DNA of 64,000 nucleotides from Bacteroidales bacterium (GTDB lineage: Bacteria; Bacteroidota; Bacteroidia; Bacteroidales; GCA-2748055), in assembly GCA_029931975.1 (NCBI GenBank), contig JAOZQY010000003.1, forward strand, positions 64,497 to 128,496. Direction: 5' to 3'. The notes beneath the pieces are model-generated. The model was given only the letters and a program-made list of their open reading frames with translations, made no database searches and was not told where the DNA came from. Shown here in pieces: positions 35,030 through 44,165 of the stretch (its first letter is position 1; every line of letters begins with the position of its first letter). The position numbers and the translations under genes were made by a program.

Positions 35030-36406
35030 TTAATTGTTTTCAACGAACCATGAACCGGGCAATTCACCATCCACAGTATAAGCCTGGGTGGCTTCAACCT
35101 CCCAGGTATGCAAACTGTCTGTCCAGAGATACAATTCTGAATTTATCAGAGTACCTCCCTCATTTCGTATATGGCAATTCGAATAACAGGATGCCCCATC
35201 CTCCACATCAGTCTGCGGAGTTTTCTTCAATATATTATGTGGGGTGGTATAATTAAATGTTGGAAAGGCTTCAAAATTCTCGTATGCCAGATCTTCTCCG
35301 TATCCAACCCAGTTATCAGGATAAGCCAGGGTACGGCGAACCAGAGCGAATTTATGCTCCTTGATGTCGGGTATGGTATTCAAAGCAATTTTAAAGTCCA
35401 TGAATGCTTCAATCTCAGCATGACCATCCGCAATATGGCAGGCTCCGCAACTGTTGTAGGACTGTGAGTGACAGACCTGGCACTGGAAATCGTCATAATG
35501 CACGGAGTGATAGTTGTTGGAAGTACCTCCATTTGGATGGCAACCTTCACAAGTAGGCAATTCAGAATAGGCATAACGCTGCTCCACGGGCTGAGAATCT
35601 CCATGAAGCTCATGACCATCATGGCAACTCAGGCAATCCATTTTTAATTCATCCCTGTGGAAGTCAGGCTCTGCTTCTGAACTTACACCGAGAAAAGCGT
35701 GTCCTCCCCTGGAAGTGTGACAGGAAACACATACATTATACCAATCTGGAGTTTTGTTAAAATTATGCCCCTTGGACAATCCCCCTCCTGCTATCTTAGG
35801 CCTAACAACATGGCAGTTTCCACATGTTCCATGACAAATGGAACACTTGGCATCATAACCTTCTATCTGGTGAGCCGGAAGCTTATCAAAATCCATGGAC
35901 CCGGTATATTCACTATTGCTACGCATAGCCACTTTCCTTTTCTGACCGGTGCCATTGTGCAGACTGGTCATAAAATTCTCACTAACTGTCTCATGACATG
36001 TGGCACATTTTTCCTGGTGAGCCAAAGAAGGAGATTTGATCCAGTCGCCCGAATGAGCCTCATTCTTATCACCCGAATCGCCATTTCCATTATGACAGCC
36101 AGTACACCCAACACTATAGTGTCCGGAAGCTTTGAAATCATCATAGCCAGCACCTCCCATGAACACCCTATCATAGGGCTCATAGTGCGGAGCAGCACCT
36201 CCACAACCTCCAACAGGGGCTGCAGTATCGGGCGAATGAACAGCAATCAGGCGATCATAGTCTGTATGACAACCCTCACATGAGTTGGCTTTGATCTCAC
36301 CACTATCACCTTTACCGGGAATCTGATAATTAGTACATCCAATTCCGGCAAGCCATAGTGTCACAAATATCAGGACCAGGCCTGAACCAATCTTCGAGTC
36401 TCTCAT
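35030..36406 (-). CDS. Decahaem-type cytochrome c lipoprotein with an extra CX3CH
   Basis: This 458-residue lipoprotein has lipobox IGC24. Ten CXXCH sites are seen: CEGCH, CTGCH, CATCH, CSICH, CGNCH (overlapping spacing CSICHGTCGNCH), CVSCH, CLSCH, CEGCH, CQVCH and CGACH. A further CYSNCH near residue 410 has three residues between the cysteines and may bind an eleventh haem. Lipid anchoring and haem count fit a surface or periplasmic electron conduit. It is divergent from the regulator at 36636, with a 229-base intergenic region. Confidence 0.9.
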   Translation of the reverse strand: MRDSKIGSGLVLIFVTLWLAGIGCTNYQIPGKGDSGEIKANSCEGCHTDYDRLIAVHSPDTAAPVGGCGGAAPHYEPYDRVFMGGAGYDDFKASGHYSVGCTGCHNGNGDSGDKNEAHSGDWIKSPSLAHQEKCATCHETVSENFMTSLHNGTGQKRKVAMRSNSEYTGSMDFDKLPAHQIEGYDAKCSICHGTCGNCHVVRPKIAGGGLSKGHNFNKTPDWYNVCVSCHTSRGGHAFLGVSSEAEPDFHRDELKMDCLSCHDGHELHGDSQPVEQRYAYSELPTCEGCHPNGGTSNNYHSVHYDDFQCQVCHSQSYNSCGACHIADGHAEIEAFMDFKIALNTIPDIKEHKFALVRRTLAYPDNWVGYGEDLAYENFEAFPTFNYTTPHNILKKTPQTDVEDGASCYSNCHIRNEGGTLINSELYLWTDSLHTWEVEATQAYTVDGELPGSWFVENN

Positions 36407-36635
36407 ATCAAAAGTATTCTAAGTGTATTTCTATTTAATAATGAACTAGTTAACCAGTTGTGTAAATCATGGAAATAAAGAGTGCTAACCCTTGTAAAGA
36501 TTGCATATTTAGGGCAGTTGTGAAAGAAAAAACAACTAGTTTAGCCACGAGTTTAGGCTGATCTGAATTTCTGCAACAACTGATACAGATCATTTATTTT
36601 CCTGATTCTTTTGTATATTTACACATCGAAAACAG
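36407..36635. promoter_or_regulatory. Divergent regulatory region with repeated palindromes
   Basis: This region lies between the decahaem cytochrome gene and the Fnr-like gene. The 8-bp palindrome AACTAGTT occurs at 36444-36451 and again at 36534-36541. CAGTTGTG occurs at 36455-36462 and 36515-36522. TGATCTG (36559-36565) and CAGATCA (36586-36592) form an inverted repeat. The repeated elements could be operators for one of the two local regulators. No complete -33/-7 promoter was identified. Confidence 0.45.
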
Positions 36636-37337
36636 ATGTTAATGGAAGATCATACCAGTTTCACAGCCTGCACCCTGAGTTATAATCAATGCAGGTGTTT
36701 TGACAGGCTAACTGTAGATCAAAGGGATTTCCTCGATAAAAACTCCGTGAGAATTAAATACCGTAAAGGAGAAATCATCTGTAAACAGGGTGGATTTGTG
36801 TCGCACGTCATGTATATGGAACATGGCCTTGCCAAGGTCTTCCTGGAAAACGGGTCCAACTCGCTTGTATTAAGGATCGTTCCCGACAGCAATTTCCTGG
36901 GACTGGGAGCCGTATCGGAAGAGCACTCCAATTTTCCATACTCTGCCATGGCGTATATGGACTCCGAGATCAGGCAGATTGATGTCAGGGCCTTCCGTAC
37001 ATTGATGGAAGAGAACACAGGCTTCATGAAGGATATCATTGAAATCTTAAGTTCCAACAGCATCCAGATTTATGGCAGGTTTTTCTGCTTCACATATAAA
37101 CAGGCCTTTGGCAGACTTGCCGACATCTTGTTGTGTATATCCAACCGCATTTATAAAAGTTCAGAATTTGACCTGCCCCTGTCCCGCAAGGAGCTGGCAG
37201 AACTGTCAGGAATGAGTGCTGAAACAGTCATCAGAATGCTCAAAGAATTTAATGAGGAGGGCCTGATCAAAATTGATGGGAAAAAAATCGAGGTGCTGGA
37301 CTATGAACGACTCAAACAAATTAGCGAGACCGGATGA
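36636..37337 (+). CDS. Fnr-like regulator, second copy
   Basis: This 233-residue Crp/Fnr regulator is similar in layout to the one at 28409. Cysteines occur at 12, 19 and 21 of the N-terminus (CTLSYNQCRC), and there are further Cys in the beta-roll (EIICKQGG) and in FFCFTYK. The winged helix (LSRKELAELSGMSAETVIRMLKEFNEEGLIKIDGKKIEVL) is canonical. It could sense oxygen or nitric oxide through a metal cluster. The two regulators lie beside the two ends of the cytochrome block, so they are probably its local controllers. Confidence 0.87.
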   Translation: MLMEDHTSFTACTLSYNQCRCFDRLTVDQRDFLDKNSVRIKYRKGEIICKQGGFVSHVMYMEHGLAKVFLENGSNSLVLRIVPDSNFLGLGAVSEEHSNFPYSAMAYMDSEIRQIDVRAFRTLMEENTGFMKDIIEILSSNSIQIYGRFFCFTYKQAFGRLADILLCISNRIYKSSEFDLPLSRKELAELSGMSAETVIRMLKEFNEEGLIKIDGKKIEVLDYERLKQISETG

Positions 37338-37379
37338 TATAGTACTGTTCGCACATAATCCTCCTATGGATAAATACAG

Positions 37380-38456
37380 TTATTTAGTGGCAGCAGTTAG
37401 AGCTTTAATTGATGCATCTATCAGATCCAGGGCATAAGCTGAATTGTGAATCCCCATACTGGCATCTTCCTCCAGCAAAATATAGTTCCACAAGGCTCCA
37501 GCTGAGTCGGCCTGGTATTCAACTACCACACCCGCATCTTCATCAGATTCAATAGCATGCCCAGCTGCATCAACCATTCCGGCAGCAAACAGTGCATCTT
37601 GAAGAAGGACTAACTCACTATGGACATCTACAACTGTATGACAGCCTGCACATCCTTCAACATCAGCAACCCAGGTATGGCCTCCAATTGTATCACCAAC
37701 AACGTCGCCCATGTGACAGCTGACACAATCGTGTGGGCCGCCGCCGACTACAGAGGCAACTTCTCCTCGGTAATCATAACCAACAAGGCCATTGATAAGG
37801 TTGGCCTGAGGGCCATGGTGTGGTCCCCAATGTTCTGCGATCTCCACAATGGCTGCTCCATCAGTATCGTCCGGGGCCTCTTCCCTTGACTGGTGACAGT
37901 GCATGCAGAGATTGGATTCTGCATTGTCAAACTCCACCATATCACCTCCAGCAATTAATTTCACTGACCTGGTTTCACGAATGGCAGAATTGGGTTCATT
38001 CTCAAAATCAAGTGACGAATGGAAATCGTGACAGGTTTTGCAGCGAACGGGCTGTGGTATAGGAATATCAGCCGCCGTGGTATCCAGACCGGTCCAGACA
38101 GTCTCCACAAATCCTTCATGTGAATGACATTTGGCGCAATCATTCCGGCCTCCGGCATACTGAACAGTAGTTGGACTGCCCGGGTAAAAAGTCTGACTGG
38201 TACCGTGCAGAGAAGCGGCCCACTGAGTTTCTACTGCAGTCTTAACTGCAGTAATATGGCATTCAAGACATACTGCATTCCCGGCCACACCCTCGGTTCC
38301 ATCAGTTCCATCGACACCGTCAATACCGTCAATACCGTCAGCTCCGTCGGCTCCGTCGGCTCCCGCCGGTCCTTCGCAACTACCCAGGAATAATGCCCCC
38401 GCTAAAAGCAGTGCAAATCCTCCAAGTAGTGATAGTTCAGTTATAGTCTTTTTCAT
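37380..38456 (-). CDS. Hexahaem cytochrome c with collagen-like stalk
   Basis: This 358-residue lipoprotein has lipobox LGSC27. It is followed at once by about ten Gly-X-Asp or Gly-X-X triplets (residues 30-58, GADGADGADGIDGIDG...), a collagen-like stalk encoded by short direct DNA repeats near 38285-38370. Six haem sites follow: CLECH, CAKCH, CKTCH, CMHCH, CVSCH and CAGCH. The helical C-terminal 90 residues have no haem. The stalk would hold the haem domain away from the membrane surface, suiting contact with an extracellular or cell-to-cell electron acceptor. Confidence 0.9.
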   Translation of the reverse strand: MKKTITELSLLGGFALLLAGALFLGSCEGPAGADGADGADGIDGIDGVDGTDGTEGVAGNAVCLECHITAVKTAVETQWAASLHGTSQTFYPGSPTTVQYAGGRNDCAKCHSHEGFVETVWTGLDTTAADIPIPQPVRCKTCHDFHSSLDFENEPNSAIRETRSVKLIAGGDMVEFDNAESNLCMHCHQSREEAPDDTDGAAIVEIAEHWGPHHGPQANLINGLVGYDYRGEVASVVGGGPHDCVSCHMGDVVGDTIGGHTWVADVEGCAGCHTVVDVHSELVLLQDALFAAGMVDAAGHAIESDEDAGVVVEYQADSAGALWNYILLEEDASMGIHNSAYALDLIDASIKALTAATK

Positions 38457-38707
38457 AGCTAAATGGCTTTATGCAAAAATATCCCAGACTGCTATATTGT
38501 TCAAAGATTCACACCCCATATATGCAGATGAAAAATAAGGATGTTGTCGACATCTAAATAGACATAAATCGATGAAATAGCCGATCAAGCTATATATGGA
38601 ATAAGCATTACATTAGTAATGAACTCTATTTAAAATATTTATGTCCCATGAGGACTCCCGAGAAGAATGTTTCTAAATTTGCACAGACAGTTAAACCTGA
38701 ATCTAAC

Positions 38708-40429
38708 ATGCTTAAAAATATAGAGAAAAGTACCCGGAGATGGCTACTTCTATTGATTATCCTGGTACTTTCGACTGCCTGCAAAAGAGATCAAATTACA
38801 GTAAGTATTGCAGTTACAACAGATGTACATGGGATGATTTACCCCTATGACTTCATTGGTCGGAAAACTTCCGATAACTCTCTTGCCCATATATACTCTT
38901 ATGCTTCCATGCAGCGGCAAAAAACAGACACAACATTTTTCCTTCTGGATAATGGCGATTTTCTGCAGGGCCAGCCCACCGTATACTATTATAACTTTGT
39001 GGATACTCTTGAAGAACACCTCTCGGCCCGGGTAATGAATTTCATGGGCTATAATGCTGCTTCGGTCGGGAATCATGATATAGAAGCAGGGCCCCGGGTT
39101 TATGACAGGATACGGACTTCATTTGACTTTCCCTGGTTGGCTGCAAATGCGGTAAACACATCGTCCGGCCTACCTTACTTTGAACCATATACCATCCTGA
39201 AGGCCGGCAGGATCAAGATTGCTGTGCTTGGCATGATTACCCCGGGAATCCCTGGCTGGCTTCCCAAAAACCTCTGGCCTGATATGGAATTCCTGGACAT
39301 GACCGAAACAGCCCGTGAATGGATACCACGAATCATGGAAGAGGAAGATCCTGACCTCCTGGTGGGACTCTTCCACTCGGGCACCGATGCTTCTTATGGA
39401 GGAAATCCGGATCCATACCTGAACGAAAATGCTGTGATGCTGGTCGCTGAAGAGGTGCCGGGCTTTGATATCATATTCGCCGGACACGATCACAAACTTT
39501 CCTGCCAATGGGTAATCAACAATGTGGGAGATAGCGTTCTGGTCATGGACCCGGGCAGTCATGGACGCTTTGCAGGCGAAGCAATCATTAACTTTACAAA
39601 GGAAAATAGGAGCATTACCGGACAGAATATAAGCATGGAAAACTTCGAAGCATCCGAAAGTTTCCAAAAACAATTTAATCCCGAATTTGCCACCATTTCC
39701 CATTATCTTCAGGACACCATTACCTGGCTTGCAGAGGAGATGGATGGATTGGATGCCATATTTGGCCCATCCTCCATGATGACACTGATCCATCGGCTGC
39801 AACTGGACCTGAGCGGGGCGCAGATCTCTTTTACCGCCCCCCTCTCCATTCATGCAAAGCTGGAAGCAGGGCCAGTCCTTGTCTCTGACATGTTTAAACT
39901 CTATCGCTTCGAAAACATGCTGTACAGGATGCAACTTACAGGAGCGGAAATAAATGGATTCCTCGAGCATGCAACAGGATTATGGTTCAATACCATGAGC
40001 TCCCCAGGAGATCATCTTCTGAAGTTTATACCCGGGCAAACCGGAAGCTTGGCTGGCCCCTATTATAACTTCTCATCGGCAGCCGGAATAAATTACACCG
40101 TTGATGTTACAAAGAATGCCGGGGATCGCGTAGAAATTCAGTCCTTATCTGACGGAAGCCCCTTTAATAAGAAGGCAAGCTACAGTGTGGCTGTAAATTC
40201 CTATCGCGGAAACGGGGGTGGTGGACACCTGACTACCGGTGCCGGAATCCCAAAGGAGGAACTTGCAGACCGTATCTCCTGGTCCACCGATCGTGACCTT
40301 CGTTATAACCTGATGGAGTATCTCCATCGTCACGATACACTTTACCCGGATGTTCTTGACAACTGGTCCTGCATCCCTGCTCATTTCTCCGTACCAGCCT
40401 CTTTATCTGACCGTAAGGATTTAGATTAA
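38708..40429 (+). CDS. 5'-nucleotidase/UshA-family metallophosphatase lipoprotein
   Basis: This 573-residue protein starts at ATG 38708, placing the signal and lipobox STAC at the N-terminus. The calcineurin-like metallophosphatase domain carries TTDVHG, NGDFLQG, GNHDIEAG and AGHDHK, which supply the two-metal ligands. The C-terminal 5'-nucleotidase domain contains NSYRGNGGGGH. It probably hydrolyses nucleotides or cyclic nucleotides outside the cytoplasm to scavenge phosphate and nucleosides. The gene stands alone after the cytochrome block. Confidence 0.9.
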   Translation: MLKNIEKSTRRWLLLLIILVLSTACKRDQITVSIAVTTDVHGMIYPYDFIGRKTSDNSLAHIYSYASMQRQKTDTTFFLLDNGDFLQGQPTVYYYNFVDTLEEHLSARVMNFMGYNAASVGNHDIEAGPRVYDRIRTSFDFPWLAANAVNTSSGLPYFEPYTILKAGRIKIAVLGMITPGIPGWLPKNLWPDMEFLDMTETAREWIPRIMEEEDPDLLVGLFHSGTDASYGGNPDPYLNENAVMLVAEEVPGFDIIFAGHDHKLSCQWVINNVGDSVLVMDPGSHGRFAGEAIINFTKENRSITGQNISMENFEASESFQKQFNPEFATISHYLQDTITWLAEEMDGLDAIFGPSSMMTLIHRLQLDLSGAQISFTAPLSIHAKLEAGPVLVSDMFKLYRFENMLYRMQLTGAEINGFLEHATGLWFNTMSSPGDHLLKFIPGQTGSLAGPYYNFSSAAGINYTVDVTKNAGDRVEIQSLSDGSPFNKKASYSVAVNSYRGNGGGGHLTTGAGIPKEELADRISWSTDRDLRYNLMEYLHRHDTLYPDVLDNWSCIPAHFSVPASLSDRKDLD

Positions 40430-40538
40430 ACAGACAGGCTTAGAATTAATATTTATTTCTAGTTTTACACCAGTGTTTTGAGATACAAAAAACATTTTTC
40501 AAACTCATGGGTTCTATTTATGCATAAAGATTTGAAGC

Positions 40539-42098
40539 ATGGATGTGAAAGGAAAAAACTTTAGCCGTTTTCTGGAAAGACAACAGGCACACAATGACCA
40601 GCACGACGCCAGAGCAGAGGCGAAACAACACTCCAAAGGAAAGCTGACTGCCTGGGAAAGAATTGATATATTGTTTGACGAAGATACATTTGAGGAAGTT
40701 GATGCTTTTGTGACCGCTGATAAAGCCAACACAGGATTTGGAAAAGTACAGCAGGCCTTTGGAGACGGAGTTATCATTGGTCACGGACTCATTCGAGGGA
40801 GGCTCACTTTTGCCTATGCGCAGGATTTCACCGTGATGGGTGGTTCTCTGGGTACGGTCCATGCAGCCAAAATCATGAAGATCCAGGATATGGCTCTGAA
40901 AATGGGAGCTCCTATGATCGGTCTTATTGACTCGGGAGGTGCCCGTATCCAGGAGGGCGTTGCAAGTCTCGCCGGATATGCAGGTATCTTTTACAGGAAT
41001 GTTCAGTCGTCCGGGGTCATTCCCCAGATCTCAGTTATTTTGGGACCTGCTGCCGGTGGAGCCGTATACTCACCCTCTATCACCGACTTTGTATTTATGA
41101 CCGACCAGACCAGTTATATGTTTGTAACCGGCCCCAATGTGGTGAAAGAAGTGCTGAATGAGGATGTCAGCCTCAACGATCTGGGTGGCGCCGGGGTCCA
41201 CTCCAAAAAGAGCGGTGTGGCCCACCTGATTTATCCCGATGAAGAGAACACCCTGATGGGGGTCCGCCAGTTACTGGCTTATCTTCCCTCCAACAACATG
41301 GAGAATTCGCCTGAAATGGAGTTATCAGACGACGAAACCGCAGACTTTGAAGAGATATTAAGGGATATTGTACCCGACGATCCTAATAAACCCTATGATG
41401 TAATTGATGTTATCAGGCAGATTGTAGATAAGCGTAGCTTTTATGAGATTGCCGAAAACTATGCCCAGAACATTGTCATCGGTTTTGGACGACTGGATGG
41501 AAAAGTGATTGGCATCGTGGCCAATCAACCCAAAGTACTGGCAGGAACCCTCGATATCAACTCCTCCAGTAAGGGTGCTCGTTTTATCCGATTCTGCGAC
41601 ACCTTCAATATTCCTCTATTAATCCTGGAGGATGTTCCGGGCTTTCTACCTGGCATTGACCAGGAGCACAATGGAATCATCAGGCACGGCGCCAAAATGC
41701 TCTATGCATTTGCCGACGCCACTGTTCCCAGGATCACTGTCATCCTCAGAAAATCATATGGAGGAGCCTATTGTGTAATGAACAGTAAGAATCTGGGAGG
41801 TGATTTTAATTTTTCCTGGCCCACAGCAGAAATAGCAGTGATGGGCCCCGAAGGAGCCGTTGCTATTCTTTACAGAAAAGAGCTGGACGATTCAGATGAT
41901 CCTGCTGCCATGAAGAAAGAGCTGGCAACAAAGTATCGCAGTGAGATTGCCAACCCCTATGTGGCCGAAGAGCGAGGTTTCATCGATGAAGTAATCGATC
42001 CTGCCGAGACCAGACTTAAACTGATCCGTGCCTATGAGGCTCTTGAAACAAAACATATTACTACCCCTGCCAGAAAGCATGGGAATATTCCTCTTTAA
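40539..42098 (+). CDS. Acyl-CoA carboxylase carboxyltransferase subunit
   Basis: This 519-residue carboxyltransferase transfers CO2 from carboxybiotin to an acyl-CoA, most likely propionyl-CoA. Typical segments are YAQDFTVMGGSLG, IGLIDSGGARIQEG, LGPAAGGAVYSPS, PGFLPGIDQEHNGIIRHGAKMLYAFA and RKSYGGAYCVM. It is the first of three adjoining genes forming one enzyme. Acetyl-CoA or methylmalonyl-CoA as substrate cannot be fully excluded. No membrane Na+-pumping decarboxylase subunit is nearby. Confidence 0.93.
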   Translation: MDVKGKNFSRFLERQQAHNDQHDARAEAKQHSKGKLTAWERIDILFDEDTFEEVDAFVTADKANTGFGKVQQAFGDGVIIGHGLIRGRLTFAYAQDFTVMGGSLGTVHAAKIMKIQDMALKMGAPMIGLIDSGGARIQEGVASLAGYAGIFYRNVQSSGVIPQISVILGPAAGGAVYSPSITDFVFMTDQTSYMFVTGPNVVKEVLNEDVSLNDLGGAGVHSKKSGVAHLIYPDEENTLMGVRQLLAYLPSNNMENSPEMELSDDETADFEEILRDIVPDDPNKPYDVIDVIRQIVDKRSFYEIAENYAQNIVIGFGRLDGKVIGIVANQPKVLAGTLDINSSSKGARFIRFCDTFNIPLLILEDVPGFLPGIDQEHNGIIRHGAKMLYAFADATVPRITVILRKSYGGAYCVMNSKNLGGDFNFSWPTAEIAVMGPEGAVAILYRKELDDSDDPAAMKKELATKYRSEIANPYVAEERGFIDEVIDPAETRLKLIRAYEALETKHITTPARKHGNIPL

Positions 42099-42107
42099 AT
42101 CTCGTCC

Positions 42108-43610
42108 ATGAAAATTAAGAGTATACTGATAGCCAACCGGGGCGAGATCGCCATCCGGATTATCAAGACCGCCAAAAAAATGGGCATCCGGTCCTATGTG
42201 ATAAAAACAGCAAAGGAACCAGGTGCCTGGTACCTGGAAGAGGCTGATGAAATCATTGATTTCTCAGAGAAATTCGATGAGACAATCCCGGAATTTCTGG
42301 ATATTGAACGCATCATCAAAAGTGCTAAGAAGCACAAAGTTGATGCCATTCATCCCGGTTATGGGTTCCTTGCCGAGAATCCCGGTTTTGCAAAAAGATG
42401 TGAAGAAGAAAAGATCGCTTTCATCGGTCCTTCCCACGATGCCATCTACCGGATGGGGCATAAAACCATAGCCAAAGAACTGGCCAGAGAAAGCAATGTT
42501 CCTTTACTGGGAGGAAGTCCCGGAGCTGTAGCCGATGCTGAAGAGGCCAGAAAATTCGCCAATGAAATTGGCTATCCGGTGATCCTGAAAGCTGCTGCCG
42601 GCGGAGGAGGCCGGGGCATGCGTGTGGTGGAGAAGGAGAAAGATATTGAACGGATGTTTAACCTGGCTACCAATGAGGCCGAGAAAGCATTCAATAACCC
42701 CGATGTATTTCTTGAAAGATTTGTAAGGGAACCTCGTCATATAGAATTTCAGATTCTCGGCGATCAGCATGGAAACGTGGTGCACCTGGGCGAACGGGAA
42801 TGCTCTATACAGCGAAAGCACCAGAAATTGCTGGAAGAATCCCCCTCCCCAGCACTTGATAAAGCCCTACGGAAGACGATGGGAGATGCAGCCATCAATA
42901 TTGCAAAATCCGTGAATTACTATTCTGCCGGGACCGTTGAATTCCTGCTGGACAAAGACAACAGTTTCTCCTTTATGGAGATGAATACACGCATCCAGGT
43001 GGAGCACCCGGTCACAGAAAAGGTTACCGGAATCGACCTCATCGAGCAAATGATTCGTATAGCAGAAGGTGAAAAACTTGCCTTTACCCAGAAGGATATC
43101 AAGCTAAATGGCTGGGCCATCGAGTGGAGGATCAACGCTGAAGATGTGCAATCAGGATTCTCTCCCAGCCTCGGGACCATTGAAAAAATATCATGGTCAG
43201 AGAATGAACATATAAGGGTGGATACGGGGGTCAGGGACGGATCGGTAATTACTCCCTACTACGACTCCATGATCGCCAAACTGATTGTACATGCAGAAAC
43301 CCGGGAGAAAGCCTTACAACAGTCCAGTCTGGCCATTAAGAAATTCTGGATCAAAGGGACCAAAACAACCCTGGCATTTTGCAGGGCCGTTCTCCAAAAC
43401 CGCAACTTCAGGAAAGGAAATTTCAACACCTCCTTTTTGAGTAAAGAGCTGAAACTCCATTACCACCAGGAACCCGATGAGGCATTGCTGGCTGCTTTTT
43501 TTGCAACCTATGATTATGCCCGGGAAATAAATGAAAATGAAGAGAAACCCCTTCATACGAAAAACGGCAATATGATTACACCCTGGGTGTTAAACAAACG
43601 CTTACGATAA
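42108..43610 (+). CDS. Biotin carboxylase subunit of acyl-CoA carboxylase
   Basis: This 500-residue ATP-grasp enzyme carboxylates biotin. It has the standard N-terminus ILIANRGEIAIRIIKTAKKMGI, the glycine-rich ATP loop AAAGGGGRGM, ERECSIQRKHQK and EMNTRIQVEHPVTE. It is 9 bases after the carboxyltransferase gene. The C-terminus ends soon after the biotin carboxylase C domain with no biotinyl domain, which is encoded by the next gene, so the enzyme is a three-polypeptide type. Confidence 0.95.
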   Translation: MKIKSILIANRGEIAIRIIKTAKKMGIRSYVIKTAKEPGAWYLEEADEIIDFSEKFDETIPEFLDIERIIKSAKKHKVDAIHPGYGFLAENPGFAKRCEEEKIAFIGPSHDAIYRMGHKTIAKELARESNVPLLGGSPGAVADAEEARKFANEIGYPVILKAAAGGGGRGMRVVEKEKDIERMFNLATNEAEKAFNNPDVFLERFVREPRHIEFQILGDQHGNVVHLGERECSIQRKHQKLLEESPSPALDKALRKTMGDAAINIAKSVNYYSAGTVEFLLDKDNSFSFMEMNTRIQVEHPVTEKVTGIDLIEQMIRIAEGEKLAFTQKDIKLNGWAIEWRINAEDVQSGFSPSLGTIEKISWSENEHIRVDTGVRDGSVITPYYDSMIAKLIVHAETREKALQQSSLAIKKFWIKGTKTTLAFCRAVLQNRNFRKGNFNTSFLSKELKLHYHQEPDEALLAAFFATYDYAREINENEEKPLHTKNGNMITPWVLNKRLR

Positions 43611-43624
43611 ATCCGCATCAGCAT

Positions 43625-44161
43625 ATGGCACGTGCAGCAAAGAAGAAAAAAACAACCAGTCTCATAGCACTCAGCGCTACCAATAAAGCCTACGAGTTTA
43701 AAAAACCCCTGGAAAAAAAGATCAAATATCAAGGGGAGGTGGTGGAGATAAAACTTCATGAGGATTCCAAAGGATTCTCCTACATTGTCTGGAAGAAGAA
43801 AAAATACTTGCTCGATGTGATTGAGAAGAAACAGAACCGCTACACCATCATGATCAATGGTGTATGGCACTCCTTCACTGTGGAAACTCCAATCTCTCTG
43901 AAACGCAAAAGATACCTTGAGCAACAGAACAATTCATCTTCCTCTGTCTCCATTGAGGCTCCCATGCCCGGAAAAATAATCGACATCATGGTTGAAGAAG
44001 GGGGAGAGGTAAAAGAGGGGGAACCCATCATCATCCTTGAGGCCATGAAAATGCAAAACGAAATTACAAGCCATGTTACCGGCATCATTCATGCAATCTC
44101 TGTAAAAAAGAATGATTCGGTAATGAAGGATGATGTCCTGATCGAGATCAAGAGAGCTTAA
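43625..44161 (+). CDS. Biotin carboxyl carrier protein
   Basis: This 178-residue protein's C-terminal 75 residues form a biotinyl domain with the biotinylation motif EAMKMQNE (the Lys is the attachment site). The N-terminal 100 residues are basic at the start and then beta-rich (KYQGEVVEIKLHEDSKGFSYIVWKKKKY), probably the domain that bridges the carboxylase and transferase subunits. It starts 14 bases after the biotin carboxylase stop and completes the enzyme. Confidence 0.93.
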   Translation: MARAAKKKKTTSLIALSATNKAYEFKKPLEKKIKYQGEVVEIKLHEDSKGFSYIVWKKKKYLLDVIEKKQNRYTIMINGVWHSFTVETPISLKRKRYLEQQNNSSSSVSIEAPMPGKIIDIMVEEGGEVKEGEPIIILEAMKMQNEITSHVTGIIHAISVKKNDSVMKDDVLIEIKRA

Positions 44162-44165
44162 GTTC

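Noticed and set aside
38285..38370. Short tandem DNA repeats that could suggest a CRISPR or satellite
   Set aside because: They encode the Gly-X-Asp collagen-like stalk in frame; units are 9 bases without spacers.
39170..39970. 266-residue minus-strand open frame
   Set aside because: It is antisense to the 5'-nucleotidase gene, whose metal-binding motifs are intact.
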